Shown here piece after piece: positions 54,377 to 63,765 of a stretch of 64,000 bases of DNA. Location of the stretch: the NCBI RefSeq assembly GCF_013376455.1, contig NZ_CP045504.1:744001-808000 (forward strand), given 5' to 3'. This DNA comes from Desulfolutivibrio sulfodismutans DSM 3696 (GTDB lineage: Bacteria > Desulfobacterota > Desulfovibrionia > Desulfovibrionales > Desulfovibrionaceae). The translations under genes were made by a program, and so were the position numbers. The notes below the pieces were generated by a model that did not search any database, was not told the origin of the DNA, and worked only from the letters and a program-made list of their open reading frames with translations. Positions within the stretch are counted from its first letter, which is position 1; the number at the start of each line of letters is the position of its first letter.

Positions 54377-55408
54377 CTAGTTGATGAACACGTTGGCGAA
54401 GCGTTCCCGGTCGTCCAGGGTCTTGCCGGTGCCGCGCACCACGGTGGTCAGGGGATCGTCGTCCACGAAGACGCTTAAGTTGGTCTCCTGCACGATGAGC
54501 CGGTCCAGGCCATTGAGCAGGGCCCCGCCCCCGGCCAGGAGCAGTCCGTTTCGGGCGATGTCGCCCACCAGTTCGGGCGGGGTTTTCTCCAGGGCCTTGA
54601 GCACGGCGGCCACGATGATGTTGACCGGGTCTTTGATGGCCTCGCGGATGTGGCCGTCTGAAATGGTGACGTTTTGCGGGGTGCCGTCGAGGAGGCTTTT
54701 CCCGGAAATTTCCATGGTCTTGGGTTCGGGCAGGGGCATGGCCGACCCGATGGTGATCTTTATCTCCTCGGCCAGGTTTTCGCCGATGAGCACCTGGAAC
54801 TGGTCCTGGACGTACCTCTGGATGGTTTCGTTCATCTCGTCGCCGGCCACGCGCACGGACTCGGCATAGGCGATGGTGGAAAGCGAAATGACGGCCACCT
54901 CGGTGGTGCCGCCGCCAATGTCCACAACCATGTTCCCGGTGGGACGCTCAATGGGCAGCCCCGCGCCGATGGCGGCGGCCATGGGCTCCTCCACCAGCCG
55001 CACGTCCCGGGCCCCGGCCAGTTGGGCGGACTCGATGACGGCGCGCTTTTCCACCTGGGTGATGCCCGTGGGCACGCAGATGACGATCTTGGGCTTGGCG
55101 AAGCGGAAGCCGTGGATCACCTTGCGGATGAAAAAGGCGATCATGGCCCGGGTGACCTCGAAATCGGCGATGACCCCGTCTTTCATGGGCCGGATGGCCC
55201 GGATGCGATCCGGGGTGCGCCCCAGAAACTCCTTGGCCTCGGCGCCCACGGCCATGAGGCTGTTGGTGCGGTTGTCGATGGCCACCACCGAGGGCTCATT
55301 GAGGACAATGCCCTGGCTTTGCACATACAAAAGGGTGTTGGCCGTGCCCAGGTCCATGGCCAGATCCTTGCCGAGGAAATTGAACATCCGGGAAAACAAG
55401 CTGCGCAT
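54377..55408 (-). CDS. mreB: rod-shape-determining actin homologue MreB
   Basis: A 343-residue MreB: DLGTANTLLY (phosphate 1), VVDIGGGTTEVAVISL (phosphate 2), GLLLAGGGALLNGLD (adenosine) and VRVAGDEMNETIQRYV. Directs wall synthesis in rod or vibrio cells. The ATG at 55408 begins the family N-terminus (MRSLFSRMFNFLGKDLAMDLG). mreC and mreD are not next to it; suhB follows instead. Confidence 0.97.
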   Translation of the reverse strand: MRSLFSRMFNFLGKDLAMDLGTANTLLYVQSQGIVLNEPSVVAIDNRTNSLMAVGAEAKEFLGRTPDRIRAIRPMKDGVIADFEVTRAMIAFFIRKVIHGFRFAKPKIVICVPTGITQVEKRAVIESAQLAGARDVRLVEEPMAAAIGAGLPIERPTGNMVVDIGGGTTEVAVISLSTIAYAESVRVAGDEMNETIQRYVQDQFQVLIGENLAEEIKITIGSAMPLPEPKTMEISGKSLLDGTPQNVTISDGHIREAIKDPVNIIVAAVLKALEKTPPELVGDIARNGLLLAGGGALLNGLDRLIVQETNLSVFVDDDPLTTVVRGTGKTLDDRERFANVFIN

Positions 55409-55578
55409 GGTGCCTACCGATTGTCCGGCTCGGGCCGGGGGTGGTTTCAAGAAAAAAGAGGCGCGAAGAAGGCGCGCGGTCCAATTCCGGAGACAAGCCC
55501 GGCCATGCGCAACGGCACATGCCGCCCTCGGGCCGGAAATCCGGTCGGGCGCATGTTAGAGTTCCTCGGGGAAAAAGT

Positions 55579-56550
55579 CTATGACGGGCCGTGGGAAAGA
55601 CGACTTTTCAGGTGCAGATTCTCAAGAAAGAGAACCAGATATTCCGAGGTCATGCGGGCGAAATCCTTGATGTCCTGCCCAAAGCCCAGGGGGCGCTCGT
55701 CGGCCAGGACCAGGACCGCCCGGGAACGCCGGGCAAAAGCCAGTGGCAGGCAGATCACGCTACGAAATTCCGTGGCCGGAACATCCTTGCCGAAAAGCGG
55801 GGCCGGGGCGGCGCAGGACTCCCCGTCGCCCACAAAGGCCGGAGAATTGTTCTTGAACACCCAGCCGATCAAGCCCTGTCCCATGGTGAATTTCTTGGGA
55901 GCATCCAGGGGATGCTCGAACACCCCCCGGCTGGGGCCTTCGAGGTAATAGCCCTGTCCTGACTCGTCACGCACGGCCAGGAAACAGGCAGCAAACCCCG
56001 TGGTTTCGGAGAGGGCGCCAAGCAGCGCGGCCTGGAAGGCGGGCCAGGTGGGGTGGCTCCGGCGCAGGCCGCTTATGGTCGCCAAGGCCCGGTAATAGCG
56101 GGCGTCCCGGGCGTCCTCGGCACGCTGTCGTTCGGCCATGACATGGCTGGCGGCGATGTCCGCAAACTGCCCCAGGATTTTCTGGTCTTTTTCCCCGAAG
56201 GTGAAGGTCTTGCGGCTGTCCAGGCACACGGCGCCGCCGCACAGGGGCACGGGGCAGCCCATGAAGGCCCGGATGCGGGCTTCGTCTTTTTGGTCGTAAT
56301 AGCCTAAGAAACCCCGTTTCTGGTCGAAATTCCCCACCAAAAGGGGTTTTTGGTTGCGGATGATCCATCCGGCCAGGCCCATGCCCGGGGAGATGACCAC
56401 ATCGGCCTTCACGTCGTCGCCCAGGCTGTAGTGGGCCGCCACCCGGCAGTCCTCGGAGTCCGGATCGGGCAGAAAAAGCACGGCCGAATAAGCGTCGAAA
56501 ACGTTGAGGGCCAGGGCCATGAGCTTATGGTAAAACGCGGTGTCGGCCAT
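55579..56550 (-). CDS. tandem GAF-domain protein
   Basis: A 323-residue soluble protein with two GAF domains (about 10-145 and 165-310): the first has SPGMGLAGWIIRNQKPLLVGNFDQKRG, the second FTMGQGLIGWVFKNNSPAFVGDGE. Between them is a helical linker. No output domain is present, so it may be a free-standing sensor that works through a partner. Starts ATG 56550, ends 170 bases before mreB on the same strand. Confidence 0.85.
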   Translation of the reverse strand: MADTAFYHKLMALALNVFDAYSAVLFLPDPDSEDCRVAAHYSLGDDVKADVVISPGMGLAGWIIRNQKPLLVGNFDQKRGFLGYYDQKDEARIRAFMGCPVPLCGGAVCLDSRKTFTFGEKDQKILGQFADIAASHVMAERQRAEDARDARYYRALATISGLRRSHPTWPAFQAALLGALSETTGFAACFLAVRDESGQGYYLEGPSRGVFEHPLDAPKKFTMGQGLIGWVFKNNSPAFVGDGESCAAPAPLFGKDVPATEFRSVICLPLAFARRSRAVLVLADERPLGFGQDIKDFARMTSEYLVLFLENLHLKSRLSHGPS

Positions 56551-56766
56551 GGGAACCCATGATCCGGAAAACGCCTCCGGGCGCGCTTTCCAGGCAAAGA
56601 AAAGCTTTATTTTTTTCGGTCAATGCCGTACATACGTGGATTCCACATATGGATGACCGGGCATTCGTCACGTCGCCTTTTGCACTGGATACCCCACTTC
56701 CAGGCGAATGGAAAGCGGCGCGGCCCCTGTCTCGGCTACCAGCCACCAAGGAGCGACCACCGGACC

Positions 56767-58527
56767 ATGGCCTTCACCTGGGAAAAAGCCTTCAGCCGCG
56801 TGCGCGAGTTCCGTTTCGCCATTTCTCCGGAAAAGGCGTCGCCAACGGAGATCACACGGCTCCAGAACATTCCGGATCTCAAGCGGTTCCTTGATCTGGT
56901 GCACATCAAGCACTGCCTTTTGCGACCCTATTTCGAGCTCCCCCATTATCCCCTGGTGGACCCCCGGGAGCTTCTACCCTCCTTCGAAGGCGACCTCTAC
57001 GAATACAAGGATCTGCCCGGATTCTCCATGGTGGCCCTGGGCAGGCCCCTGCGCTATTTCCAGGAAATCTTCCAATACGACATCCTGCACTGCCTGCACG
57101 ACTACAACGCCGAGGAATACCGGGAGCAATGCCCCCTTGAACATTCCATTTTCACCCAGAACATCCGCACCTTCTGCGCCCGCCTGCCCAAGGTGGCCCA
57201 GGACGCCTTTCGCTCCGACTTTTCCGATCGCGACGTAAGCAGCCTGGAGAACTATCCGGCCCTCTTGCCCACCATTTTGCAGATGGACCGGGCCCATGTC
57301 TTTTCCCAGGACAGCCACAACGATTTCTACCTCTCCGGGGTCTACTGCTCCTTTCCGTCCTATCTGGACACGGAACTCAAACGCTTCGGCTTAAACATCC
57401 GCAAGTTTTCCGTGGGCGACGACCGCAAATACGAGCGCAACCGGAATTTCGTCTATCAGTTCCTGATGGAGCTCTACGGCTTCCCCATCGTGTCCGAGCG
57501 GCGCACCTCCTCGGCCCTTTTCGCCCGGCGGCTGTTCCGCATGGGCGAACAGTTCATGGTCCGGGTGCTGGGGCAGACCGACCGCTGCATCACCAGCCTC
57601 TCGTCCCATCCCGAGGCCAAATATTATCCCCGGGTGGAAAAAATCGCTTTGGTTTCCATCGACAGCCTGCACAAGGATCTGGTGGCCGTCCTCGACGAGG
57701 GCGGCTATTTCGTGGACAAGAAACGGCGCGTGGTCATCCTGCGCGTCACCTACCGCCAGCACAAATACGACCCCAACAACGTCCGCCAGGATCGCGCCCT
57801 GTCCGTGTCCGCCCAGGAGATCATCCATCCCCTGACCGCCAAGCCCCTGCCCCGGGTGAACATCATCAAAGACATCTACACCATGTTCCTGCGCTTAAAC
57901 GACATCGTGCGCGGGGAATACAACGGCCGGGTCATCTATAAGCGCAACGAGGTGGTGGAAAACACCGATACCCACGAAAAACGCTTGAAGTGCCTCTATT
58001 TCTGGCTTGGCAAGCACCAACGGCGGATCATCGGCTATTCCGACGAATTCTATTCCAATGTGGTCAAGGTGCTGGACAATTACCTGCTCAACGCCGACCA
58101 TTACGATGACTTCGACGCCATGCGCGACCTGTATCAGGAGGTCTGGAGCCGTTACAGCTACATCCAACAGGCCCGCAAGGTCAAAGACCTGGAAGACCTC
58201 CAGGATCGCCACTACAAAGGACAACGCATTTCCTATCTCAAGATGCTGACCCTCTACGTGGAGATCATGAACGATTTGAAGTTTGAGATCGTCAACTATT
58301 TCGAAACGCTTGTCGAAAAAGTTCTGCATATCGGAGAGAAGGTCTTAAGCGACAGCTACCTGGCGGCCAATTACATCCGCCCCCGGGAGGAAAAGCTCTC
58401 CGAATACGGACTGTCCGTGAAAAAGACCTACGGACGGCTGGTCGCCCTCCTGGACGAATTCAAGTCCATCCGCAAGGCCAAGAAAGAAAAAGGCCTGAAC
58501 CTCCCGCTCACCGCCGATCCCATGTGA
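56767..58527 (+). CDS. conserved hypothetical protein, 586 residues
   Basis: A 586-residue, highly charged, predicted cytosolic protein with no membrane segment or signal peptide. Aromatic- and His-rich central part (HCLHDYNAEEYREQCP) and a mainly helical C-terminal half (QQARKVKDLEDLQDRHYKG). ATG 56767 has AAGGAGCG upstream. It starts divergently from the GAF gene and ends 35 bases before gcvT. I recognise no domain. Confidence 0.8.
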   Translation: MAFTWEKAFSRVREFRFAISPEKASPTEITRLQNIPDLKRFLDLVHIKHCLLRPYFELPHYPLVDPRELLPSFEGDLYEYKDLPGFSMVALGRPLRYFQEIFQYDILHCLHDYNAEEYREQCPLEHSIFTQNIRTFCARLPKVAQDAFRSDFSDRDVSSLENYPALLPTILQMDRAHVFSQDSHNDFYLSGVYCSFPSYLDTELKRFGLNIRKFSVGDDRKYERNRNFVYQFLMELYGFPIVSERRTSSALFARRLFRMGEQFMVRVLGQTDRCITSLSSHPEAKYYPRVEKIALVSIDSLHKDLVAVLDEGGYFVDKKRRVVILRVTYRQHKYDPNNVRQDRALSVSAQEIIHPLTAKPLPRVNIIKDIYTMFLRLNDIVRGEYNGRVIYKRNEVVENTDTHEKRLKCLYFWLGKHQRRIIGYSDEFYSNVVKVLDNYLLNADHYDDFDAMRDLYQEVWSRYSYIQQARKVKDLEDLQDRHYKGQRISYLKMLTLYVEIMNDLKFEIVNYFETLVEKVLHIGEKVLSDSYLAANYIRPREEKLSEYGLSVKKTYGRLVALLDEFKSIRKAKKEKGLNLPLTADPM

Positions 58528-58562
58528 CCGGCCGTCAACCCCTACACCTCGGAGGAACCATC

Positions 58563-59642
58563 GTGGAAAACCTGTCCACCACGCCCTTGACCGCGCATCA
58601 CCAAGGCCTGGGAGCCAAAATCGTCCCCTTCGCCGGGTTCGCCATGCCGGTGCAATACACGTCCATCCTGGCCGAACACGCCCACACCAGAACCAAGGCC
58701 TCCATCTTCGATATCTGCCACATGGGCGAATTCACGGTGCAAGGCCCCGGCGCGGCCCAGGCCCTTGGCCGCTGCGTCACCCAGGACGTGGAAAGCCTCG
58801 GCGTGAACAAATGCCGCTACGGATTCCTCTTAAACGACGCCGGCGGGATCATCGACGACCTCATCGTCTACCGCCTGGAGGACGAGCGGTTCATGGTCGT
58901 GGTCAACGCCTCGCGCATCGCCCCGGATTTCGCCCGGTTGCGCACGCTTTTGCCCGAAGAGATCCTGCTTGAGGACATCTCGGCCCAGACCGCCAAGATC
59001 GATCTCCAGGGACCGGTCTCCCACGAGGTGCTGGCGCGGCTTTTACCCGGCGACTGGTCGCAGCTCAAATACTTCAACTGCACCTGGGTCACCTTCGAGA
59101 AGCTGCCGCTTCTGGTCAGCCGCACCGGCTACACCGGCGAACTCGGCTACGAGTTCTTCCTTCCGGCCTACAAGGCCCTGGCCCTGTGGGAAAAACTCCT
59201 GGCCGACCCCGACGTCAAGCCCGCCGGACTCGGCGCCCGGGACACCCTGCGCCTGGAAATGGGCTACCCCCTCTACGGCCAGGATCTGGACGAGGAACAC
59301 ACCCCTTCCGAGGCCGGATACGCAAGCCTGCTCAAGCCCGGGGCCTTCATGGGCAGCGCCGGGGCCGGGCTGGTCCGGGAGCGCCTCATCGCCCTGGCCG
59401 TCCCCGGACGGCGCAGCGCCCGGCACAACGACCTCGTGCTCTGCGACGGCGTCCAGGCGGGCCGGGTCACCAGCGGCTCCTTCTCTCCCAGCCTGGGGCA
59501 TGGCATCGCCCTGGCCTACGTGGCCATGGACGACGCCGAAAAAACCGACTTCACCATCAAGGCCGCCAAGACCGAACTCGCCGCCTCGCGCACGGAACTG
59601 CCCTTCTATAAAGAGGGAACGGCCCGGAAGAAGCTGGGATAG
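58563..59642 (+). CDS. gcvT: glycine cleavage system aminomethyltransferase GcvT
   Basis: A 359-residue T-protein: FAGFAMPVQYTSILAEH, DICHMGEFTVQGP, VNKCRYGFLLNDAGGIIDDL, SRTGYTGELGYEFF, GLGARDTLRLEMG, VTSGSFSPSLG. Transfers the methylene group of glycine to tetrahydrofolate. Start GTG 58563 has GGAGGA at good spacing; a GTG 13 codons upstream is less supported. gcvH and gcvP are not in the window. Confidence 0.94.
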   Translation: MENLSTTPLTAHHQGLGAKIVPFAGFAMPVQYTSILAEHAHTRTKASIFDICHMGEFTVQGPGAAQALGRCVTQDVESLGVNKCRYGFLLNDAGGIIDDLIVYRLEDERFMVVVNASRIAPDFARLRTLLPEEILLEDISAQTAKIDLQGPVSHEVLARLLPGDWSQLKYFNCTWVTFEKLPLLVSRTGYTGELGYEFFLPAYKALALWEKLLADPDVKPAGLGARDTLRLEMGYPLYGQDLDEEHTPSEAGYASLLKPGAFMGSAGAGLVRERLIALAVPGRRSARHNDLVLCDGVQAGRVTSGSFSPSLGHGIALAYVAMDDAEKTDFTIKAAKTELAASRTELPFYKEGTARKKLG

Positions 59643-59659
59643 GGGAAGGCCTCCGGCGG

Positions 59660-59697
59660 CCCGGGGGGAAACCTTTTAAAAAAGGTTTCCCCCCGGG
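59660..59697. repeat. 18-bp perfect inverted repeat (REP-like) after gcvT
   Basis: CCCGGGGGGAAACCTTTT and its exact complement flank two bases. It lies between gcvT and rsmE and can form a strong terminator-like hairpin. The CCGGGGGG(A)A core is shared with 14374-14396. Confidence 0.88.
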
Positions 59698-59778
59698 ATC
59701 CCCCTTCGAAAATTTTGACTGGGACGCGGGGGAATTTTTCCTCCGTTCGCTGGCAACCCGACACAAAAACGAGGCACC

Positions 59779-60507
59779 ATGGGCCGGTTGGATGCGTTTT
59801 ATCTGGAGCCGGAAGGCTGGCGGGAGCCGTATCGGCTCACCGGCGGCGAGGCCACGCATCTGGTCCGGGTGCTGCGCAAGAAGCCGGGCGAGACGGTGCG
59901 CCTGTTCGACGGCCTGGGCCGGGAAGGCGAGTTCCGCATCGTTGACGTGAAAAAAGATAAGGTTGCGCTTGAAGTCTTGAGCGTGGGCATGGAACCGGAA
60001 CCGGAAGTCCAGGTCTGGCTGGCCGTGGGCTTCGCCAAGTCGGCCCGGCGCGGCGCGACCCTGGAAAAGGCCGTGGAGCTCGGGGCCGCCGGGATCATCT
60101 TCTGGCAGGCGGCACGCAGCCAGGGCGTCATGCCCGGGGCGGTCAAGGAGACGTGGCGCGACCAGATGATCGCCGCCGCCAAGCAGTGCGGGGCGGCACG
60201 GCTGCCCGGGATACGCTGCATTTCCGGCGGAGCGGCCGGGGTGGCGGCCATGGGTCCGGACTTCGACCGCCGCTTCGTCCTGTGGGAAGCAGCCGACGCC
60301 AAAGCCAGGCTTGAGGCCGGGGACATGGCCGATCCAGGCCGGGTGCTGGCCGTAATCGGTCCCGAAGGAGGCCTGGCCGGAGACGAGGTGCAGACCTTTC
60401 TGGACGCCGGTTTTGGGCCCGTCAGCCTGGGCAGGCGGATATTGCGCTTCGAGACGGCGGCCCTGGCCGTGTTGGCCCTGGCCCTTTTGCGTCCCGGCGG
60501 GAGATGA
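59779..60507 (+). CDS. rsmE: 16S rRNA m3U1498 methyltransferase RsmE
   Basis: A 242-residue SPOUT methyltransferase: N-terminal PUA-like domain (GGEATHLVRVLRKKPGETVRLFDG) and the knot with VIGPEGGLAGDE and VSLGRRILRFETA. ATG 59779 has GAGGCACC upstream. Its stop overlaps the first ATG of rarA (ATGA). Confidence 0.95.
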   Translation: MGRLDAFYLEPEGWREPYRLTGGEATHLVRVLRKKPGETVRLFDGLGREGEFRIVDVKKDKVALEVLSVGMEPEPEVQVWLAVGFAKSARRGATLEKAVELGAAGIIFWQAARSQGVMPGAVKETWRDQMIAAAKQCGAARLPGIRCISGGAAGVAAMGPDFDRRFVLWEAADAKARLEAGDMADPGRVLAVIGPEGGLAGDEVQTFLDAGFGPVSLGRRILRFETAALAVLALALLRPGGR

Positions 60508-60509
60508 CC

Positions 60510-61718
60510 ATGTCCGACAAGACCCCCCTGGCCGAGCGCATCCGGCCCTCCACCCTGGACGATTTCGTGGGCCAGGGGCACCTGCTGTCCCGGGCCAAGA
60601 CCCTGCTCAAATCCAAGCGTCTGCCGAGCCTTCTGCTCTACGGCCCGCCCGGGTGCGGCAAATCCACCCTGGCCATGGTCCTGGCCAAATCCAAGGGCCT
60701 GCCCTTTCTGCGGGTCAGCGCCCCCGAGGCCGGCCTTGCGGCCCTGCGCGCCCAGCTGCCCGGCCACGACATCCTCATCCTCGACGAGCTGCACCGCTTC
60801 TCCAAGGCCCAGCAGGATTTCTTCCTGCCGCTTCTGGAGTCCGGCGAGATCGTGCTTCTGGCCACCACCACGGAGAATCCGTCCTTTTCCGTGACCCGGC
60901 AGCTTTTATCCCGAATGCATGTGTTGCGGCTTCGTCCCCTGTCCCATGCCGAGCTTTTGCGCATCGCCGAACGCGGGGCCGGAGCCCTGTCCCTGGAGCT
61001 GGGCAGGGAAAGCCTGGAACTCATGGCCAACATGGCTATGGGCGACGGCCGCACCCTGCTCAATCTCCTGGAATACACGGCCGAACTGACCCCCGAAAAC
61101 CAGACCCCGGAGAACCTGCGCACGGCCCTGCCCGAGGCGCTCATGCGCGGCGACCGGGACGGCGACGCCCACTACGAGCTGGCCTCGGCCTTCATCAAGT
61201 CCATCCGGGGCAGCGATCCCGACGCGGCCCTGTATTATCTGGCCTGCATGCTCGAAGGCGGCGAAGACCCGCGTTTCATCTGCCGCCGCCTGATCCTGTC
61301 GGCCTCCGAGGACGTGGGCCTGGCCGAGCCCATGGCCCTGCCCATGGCCGTGTCCTGCGCCGAGGCCATCGACCGGGTGGGCATGCCCGAGGGGTTCATC
61401 CCCCTGGCTGAGACCGCCGTGTTCCTGGCCCTGGCCCCCAAGAGCAATTCCACCTATGCGGCCTATCTGGCCGCCAAAAAGGAGCTTGGCATCTCCGGGG
61501 CCAAGCCCGTCCCCCTGCATCTGCGCAACGCCGCCACCGCCCTGCAAAAGCAGTGGGGCTTCGGCCAGGGCTACAAATATCCCCATTCCTATCCCGACGC
61601 CTGGGTGGATCAGGACTACCTCCCGGACGAACTGCGCGGCCGCCGCTTCTATCAGGCCAAGGACCAGGGCATGGAGCCGCGTCTGGCCGCCAAACTTTCG
61701 CGCTTGCGAAAAAAGTAA
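60510..61718 (+). CDS. rarA: replication-associated recombination protein RarA (MgsA)
   Basis: A 402-residue AAA+ ATPase: RIRPSTLDDFVGQGHLL, Walker A YGPPGCGKST, Walker B ILILDELHRF, sensor 1 TTENPSF, and the C-terminal tetramerisation domain with SAFIKSIRGSDPDAALYYLA and GYKYPHSYP. Acts at stalled forks with single-stranded DNA-binding protein. ATG 60510 has GGGAG six bases upstream; ATG 60504 overlaps the rsmE stop. Confidence 0.95.
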   Translation: MSDKTPLAERIRPSTLDDFVGQGHLLSRAKTLLKSKRLPSLLLYGPPGCGKSTLAMVLAKSKGLPFLRVSAPEAGLAALRAQLPGHDILILDELHRFSKAQQDFFLPLLESGEIVLLATTTENPSFSVTRQLLSRMHVLRLRPLSHAELLRIAERGAGALSLELGRESLELMANMAMGDGRTLLNLLEYTAELTPENQTPENLRTALPEALMRGDRDGDAHYELASAFIKSIRGSDPDAALYYLACMLEGGEDPRFICRRLILSASEDVGLAEPMALPMAVSCAEAIDRVGMPEGFIPLAETAVFLALAPKSNSTYAAYLAAKKELGISGAKPVPLHLRNAATALQKQWGFGQGYKYPHSYPDAWVDQDYLPDELRGRRFYQAKDQGMEPRLAAKLSRLRKK

Positions 61719-61828
61719 CCGCCCTTGCCCTTCCCGCCAGAAGGGTTTACCCCGCCTCAATACGCCGCAACACGGCAATCCCGCCGTGGAGGCCACAGGC
61801 CGTCGCCCCGTTGGACTTAGGAACCGCC

Positions 61829-62722
61829 ATGGGTCTTGCCGCTTTCGACGACTTTTTTTCCGGCCACGCCCGCCGGTATCTTCTGGCCGCCATCGAACTG
61901 GCCCTGTCCGAGGACGGCCCGGACCTGACCTCCCTGGCGGTTTTTTCACCCCAGGACATCCTGCGCGCCCGCATTGTGGCGAAAGAGGACAGCCTGGTGG
62001 CCGGACTGCCCATCGTGCCCCTGGTGCTCTCCGCCCTGGGGGCTCTGGCCGCCTGCGACCTAGATTTCCCCGTGGACGAAGGCGCCCGCGTGGACCGGGG
62101 AACGGTGGTCTGCCGCCTGACGGGACCGGCCGTGGCCGTGCTTAAATCCGAACGGGTCATGCTCAACTTCATAAGCCACCTCTCGGGCATCGCCAACCTG
62201 ACCGCACGCTACGTCGCGGCCCTGTCCGGCACGAACACCCGCCTTCTGGACACCCGCAAGACCCTTCCCGGGCTCAGGTATCCTGAAAAATACGCCGTCA
62301 CCGTGGGCGGCGGCGTCAACCACCGCACAAACCTGGCCGACATGCTCATGCTCAAAGACAACCACATCGACCGGGCCGGGGGCATCCCCCAGGCCATGGC
62401 CGCCTTGCGTAAAGCATACGAAAACAGTATGGAAATAATGCCGCCGGTTGAGATCGAGTGTCGCAGCCTGGAGGAAGTGGTCCAGGCCGTGGCTGAAAAT
62501 CCCGCCCGGATCATGTTCGACAACATGGACCCGCCCACCATGCGCCGGGCCAGGGCCCTGGTTCCGCAGGGCATCGAGACCGAGGCCAGCGGCGGCGTGG
62601 ACCTGGATTCCATCGCGGCCGTGGCCGCATCGGGCACGGACTTCGTGTCCGTGGGCCGCATCACCCACTCCGCGCCCGCAGCGGATTTCAGCATGCAACT
62701 CGAGAGCATCCCCAGAGCATGA
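61829..62722 (+). CDS. nadC: nicotinate-nucleotide pyrophosphorylase NadC
   Basis: A 297-residue quinolinate phosphoribosyltransferase: LNFISHLSGIANLT, LDTRKTLPGLRYPEKYAV, GGGVNHRTNLADMLMLKDNH, FDNMDPP and ASGGVDLDSI. Makes nicotinate mononucleotide from quinolinate and PRPP. ATG 61829 has TTAGGAACC upstream. Heads nadC-nadA-nadB, with ATGA overlaps. Confidence 0.96.
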   Translation: MGLAAFDDFFSGHARRYLLAAIELALSEDGPDLTSLAVFSPQDILRARIVAKEDSLVAGLPIVPLVLSALGALAACDLDFPVDEGARVDRGTVVCRLTGPAVAVLKSERVMLNFISHLSGIANLTARYVAALSGTNTRLLDTRKTLPGLRYPEKYAVTVGGGVNHRTNLADMLMLKDNHIDRAGGIPQAMAALRKAYENSMEIMPPVEIECRSLEEVVQAVAENPARIMFDNMDPPTMRRARALVPQGIETEASGGVDLDSIAAVAASGTDFVSVGRITHSAPAADFSMQLESIPRA

Positions 62723-63765
62723 ACACCACCATCTCCTCCGTCATCGACCGGCACCGTCGCCGCCTGGGCGACCGGCTGGCCATCCTGGCCCACCACTACC
62801 AGCACGACGACATCGTCCGCCACGCCGACCATGTCGGCGACTCGCTGGAGCTGTCGCGCAAGATCGCCGACCTCACCGCCGAATACATCGTGTTCTGCGG
62901 GGTGTTTTTCATGGCCGAAACCGCCGCCATCCTGGCCGCGCCGGGACAAAAGGTGCTCATCCCCGACGCCAAAGCCGCCTGCGTCATGTCCGACATGGCC
63001 CCGCACGAACTGGTGGCGGTCATCAGCCGGAATCTGCGCTCCACGGGCCGCACGGTGGTTCCCCTGACCTATGTCAATTCCTCGGCCCGGGTCAAAGCCG
63101 TGTGCGGCCGCCTGGGCGGCTCGGTATGCACCTCGGCCAACGCCGACACCATGCTCGCCTGGGCGCTTGGCCAGGGGGACGGCGTGCTCTTTCTGCCCGA
63201 CCGCATGCTTGGGGCCAACACCTGCGACCGGTTGGGCATCCCTCCGGAAAAACGGCACATCCTTGACATCCGCCGCCACGGGGCGTTGATTGACCACCAG
63301 GCCGCTGCGGCGGCCGACGTGCTCCTGTGGCCCGGGCGGTGCGTCATTCACGACAAATTCACCGCTGAGCGCATCCGGGCCGTGCGGCTGGAGCACCCCG
63401 GGGCCTTGGTGGCCGTGCATCCCGAATGCCCGCCCGAGACCGTGGCTGCGGCCGATGCCGCCGGAAGCACGTCGTTTCTGATCCGGTATGTGGAAAACGC
63501 GCCGAAAGGGGCCACGATCTTTATCGGCACGGAAGAGAACCTGGTTTTGCGGCTGGCTCAACGGCACGCCGGGGAAAAGACCATCCTGCCGCTTCGGACC
63601 AGCCGGTGTTCGAACATGGCCAAAATCACAGAGGAAAAACTCGCGGCGCAACTGGCCGACATCGAATCGCAACAGCCGGTGGCCGTTCCAGACGAGGTTC
63701 GCGAACCGGCCAAAACGGCTGTGACCCGCATGCTCGACGTCTGCGCCAAACGGATGAACCCATGA
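62719..63765 (+). CDS. nadA: quinolinate synthase NadA
   Basis: A 348-residue [4Fe-4S] enzyme condensing iminoaspartate with dihydroxyacetone phosphate. Likely cluster ligands Cys88 (KAACVMSD), Cys208 (PGRCVIHDKF) and Cys297 (SRCSNM). Also AHHYQHDDIV, VHPECPPE. Its ATG overlaps nadC's stop and its own stop overlaps nadB's ATG, giving coupled translation and matched enzyme levels. Confidence 0.96.
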   Translation: MNTTISSVIDRHRRRLGDRLAILAHHYQHDDIVRHADHVGDSLELSRKIADLTAEYIVFCGVFFMAETAAILAAPGQKVLIPDAKAACVMSDMAPHELVAVISRNLRSTGRTVVPLTYVNSSARVKAVCGRLGGSVCTSANADTMLAWALGQGDGVLFLPDRMLGANTCDRLGIPPEKRHILDIRRHGALIDHQAAAAADVLLWPGRCVIHDKFTAERIRAVRLEHPGALVAVHPECPPETVAAADAAGSTSFLIRYVENAPKGATIFIGTEENLVLRLAQRHAGEKTILPLRTSRCSNMAKITEEKLAAQLADIESQQPVAVPDEVREPAKTAVTRMLDVCAKRMNP

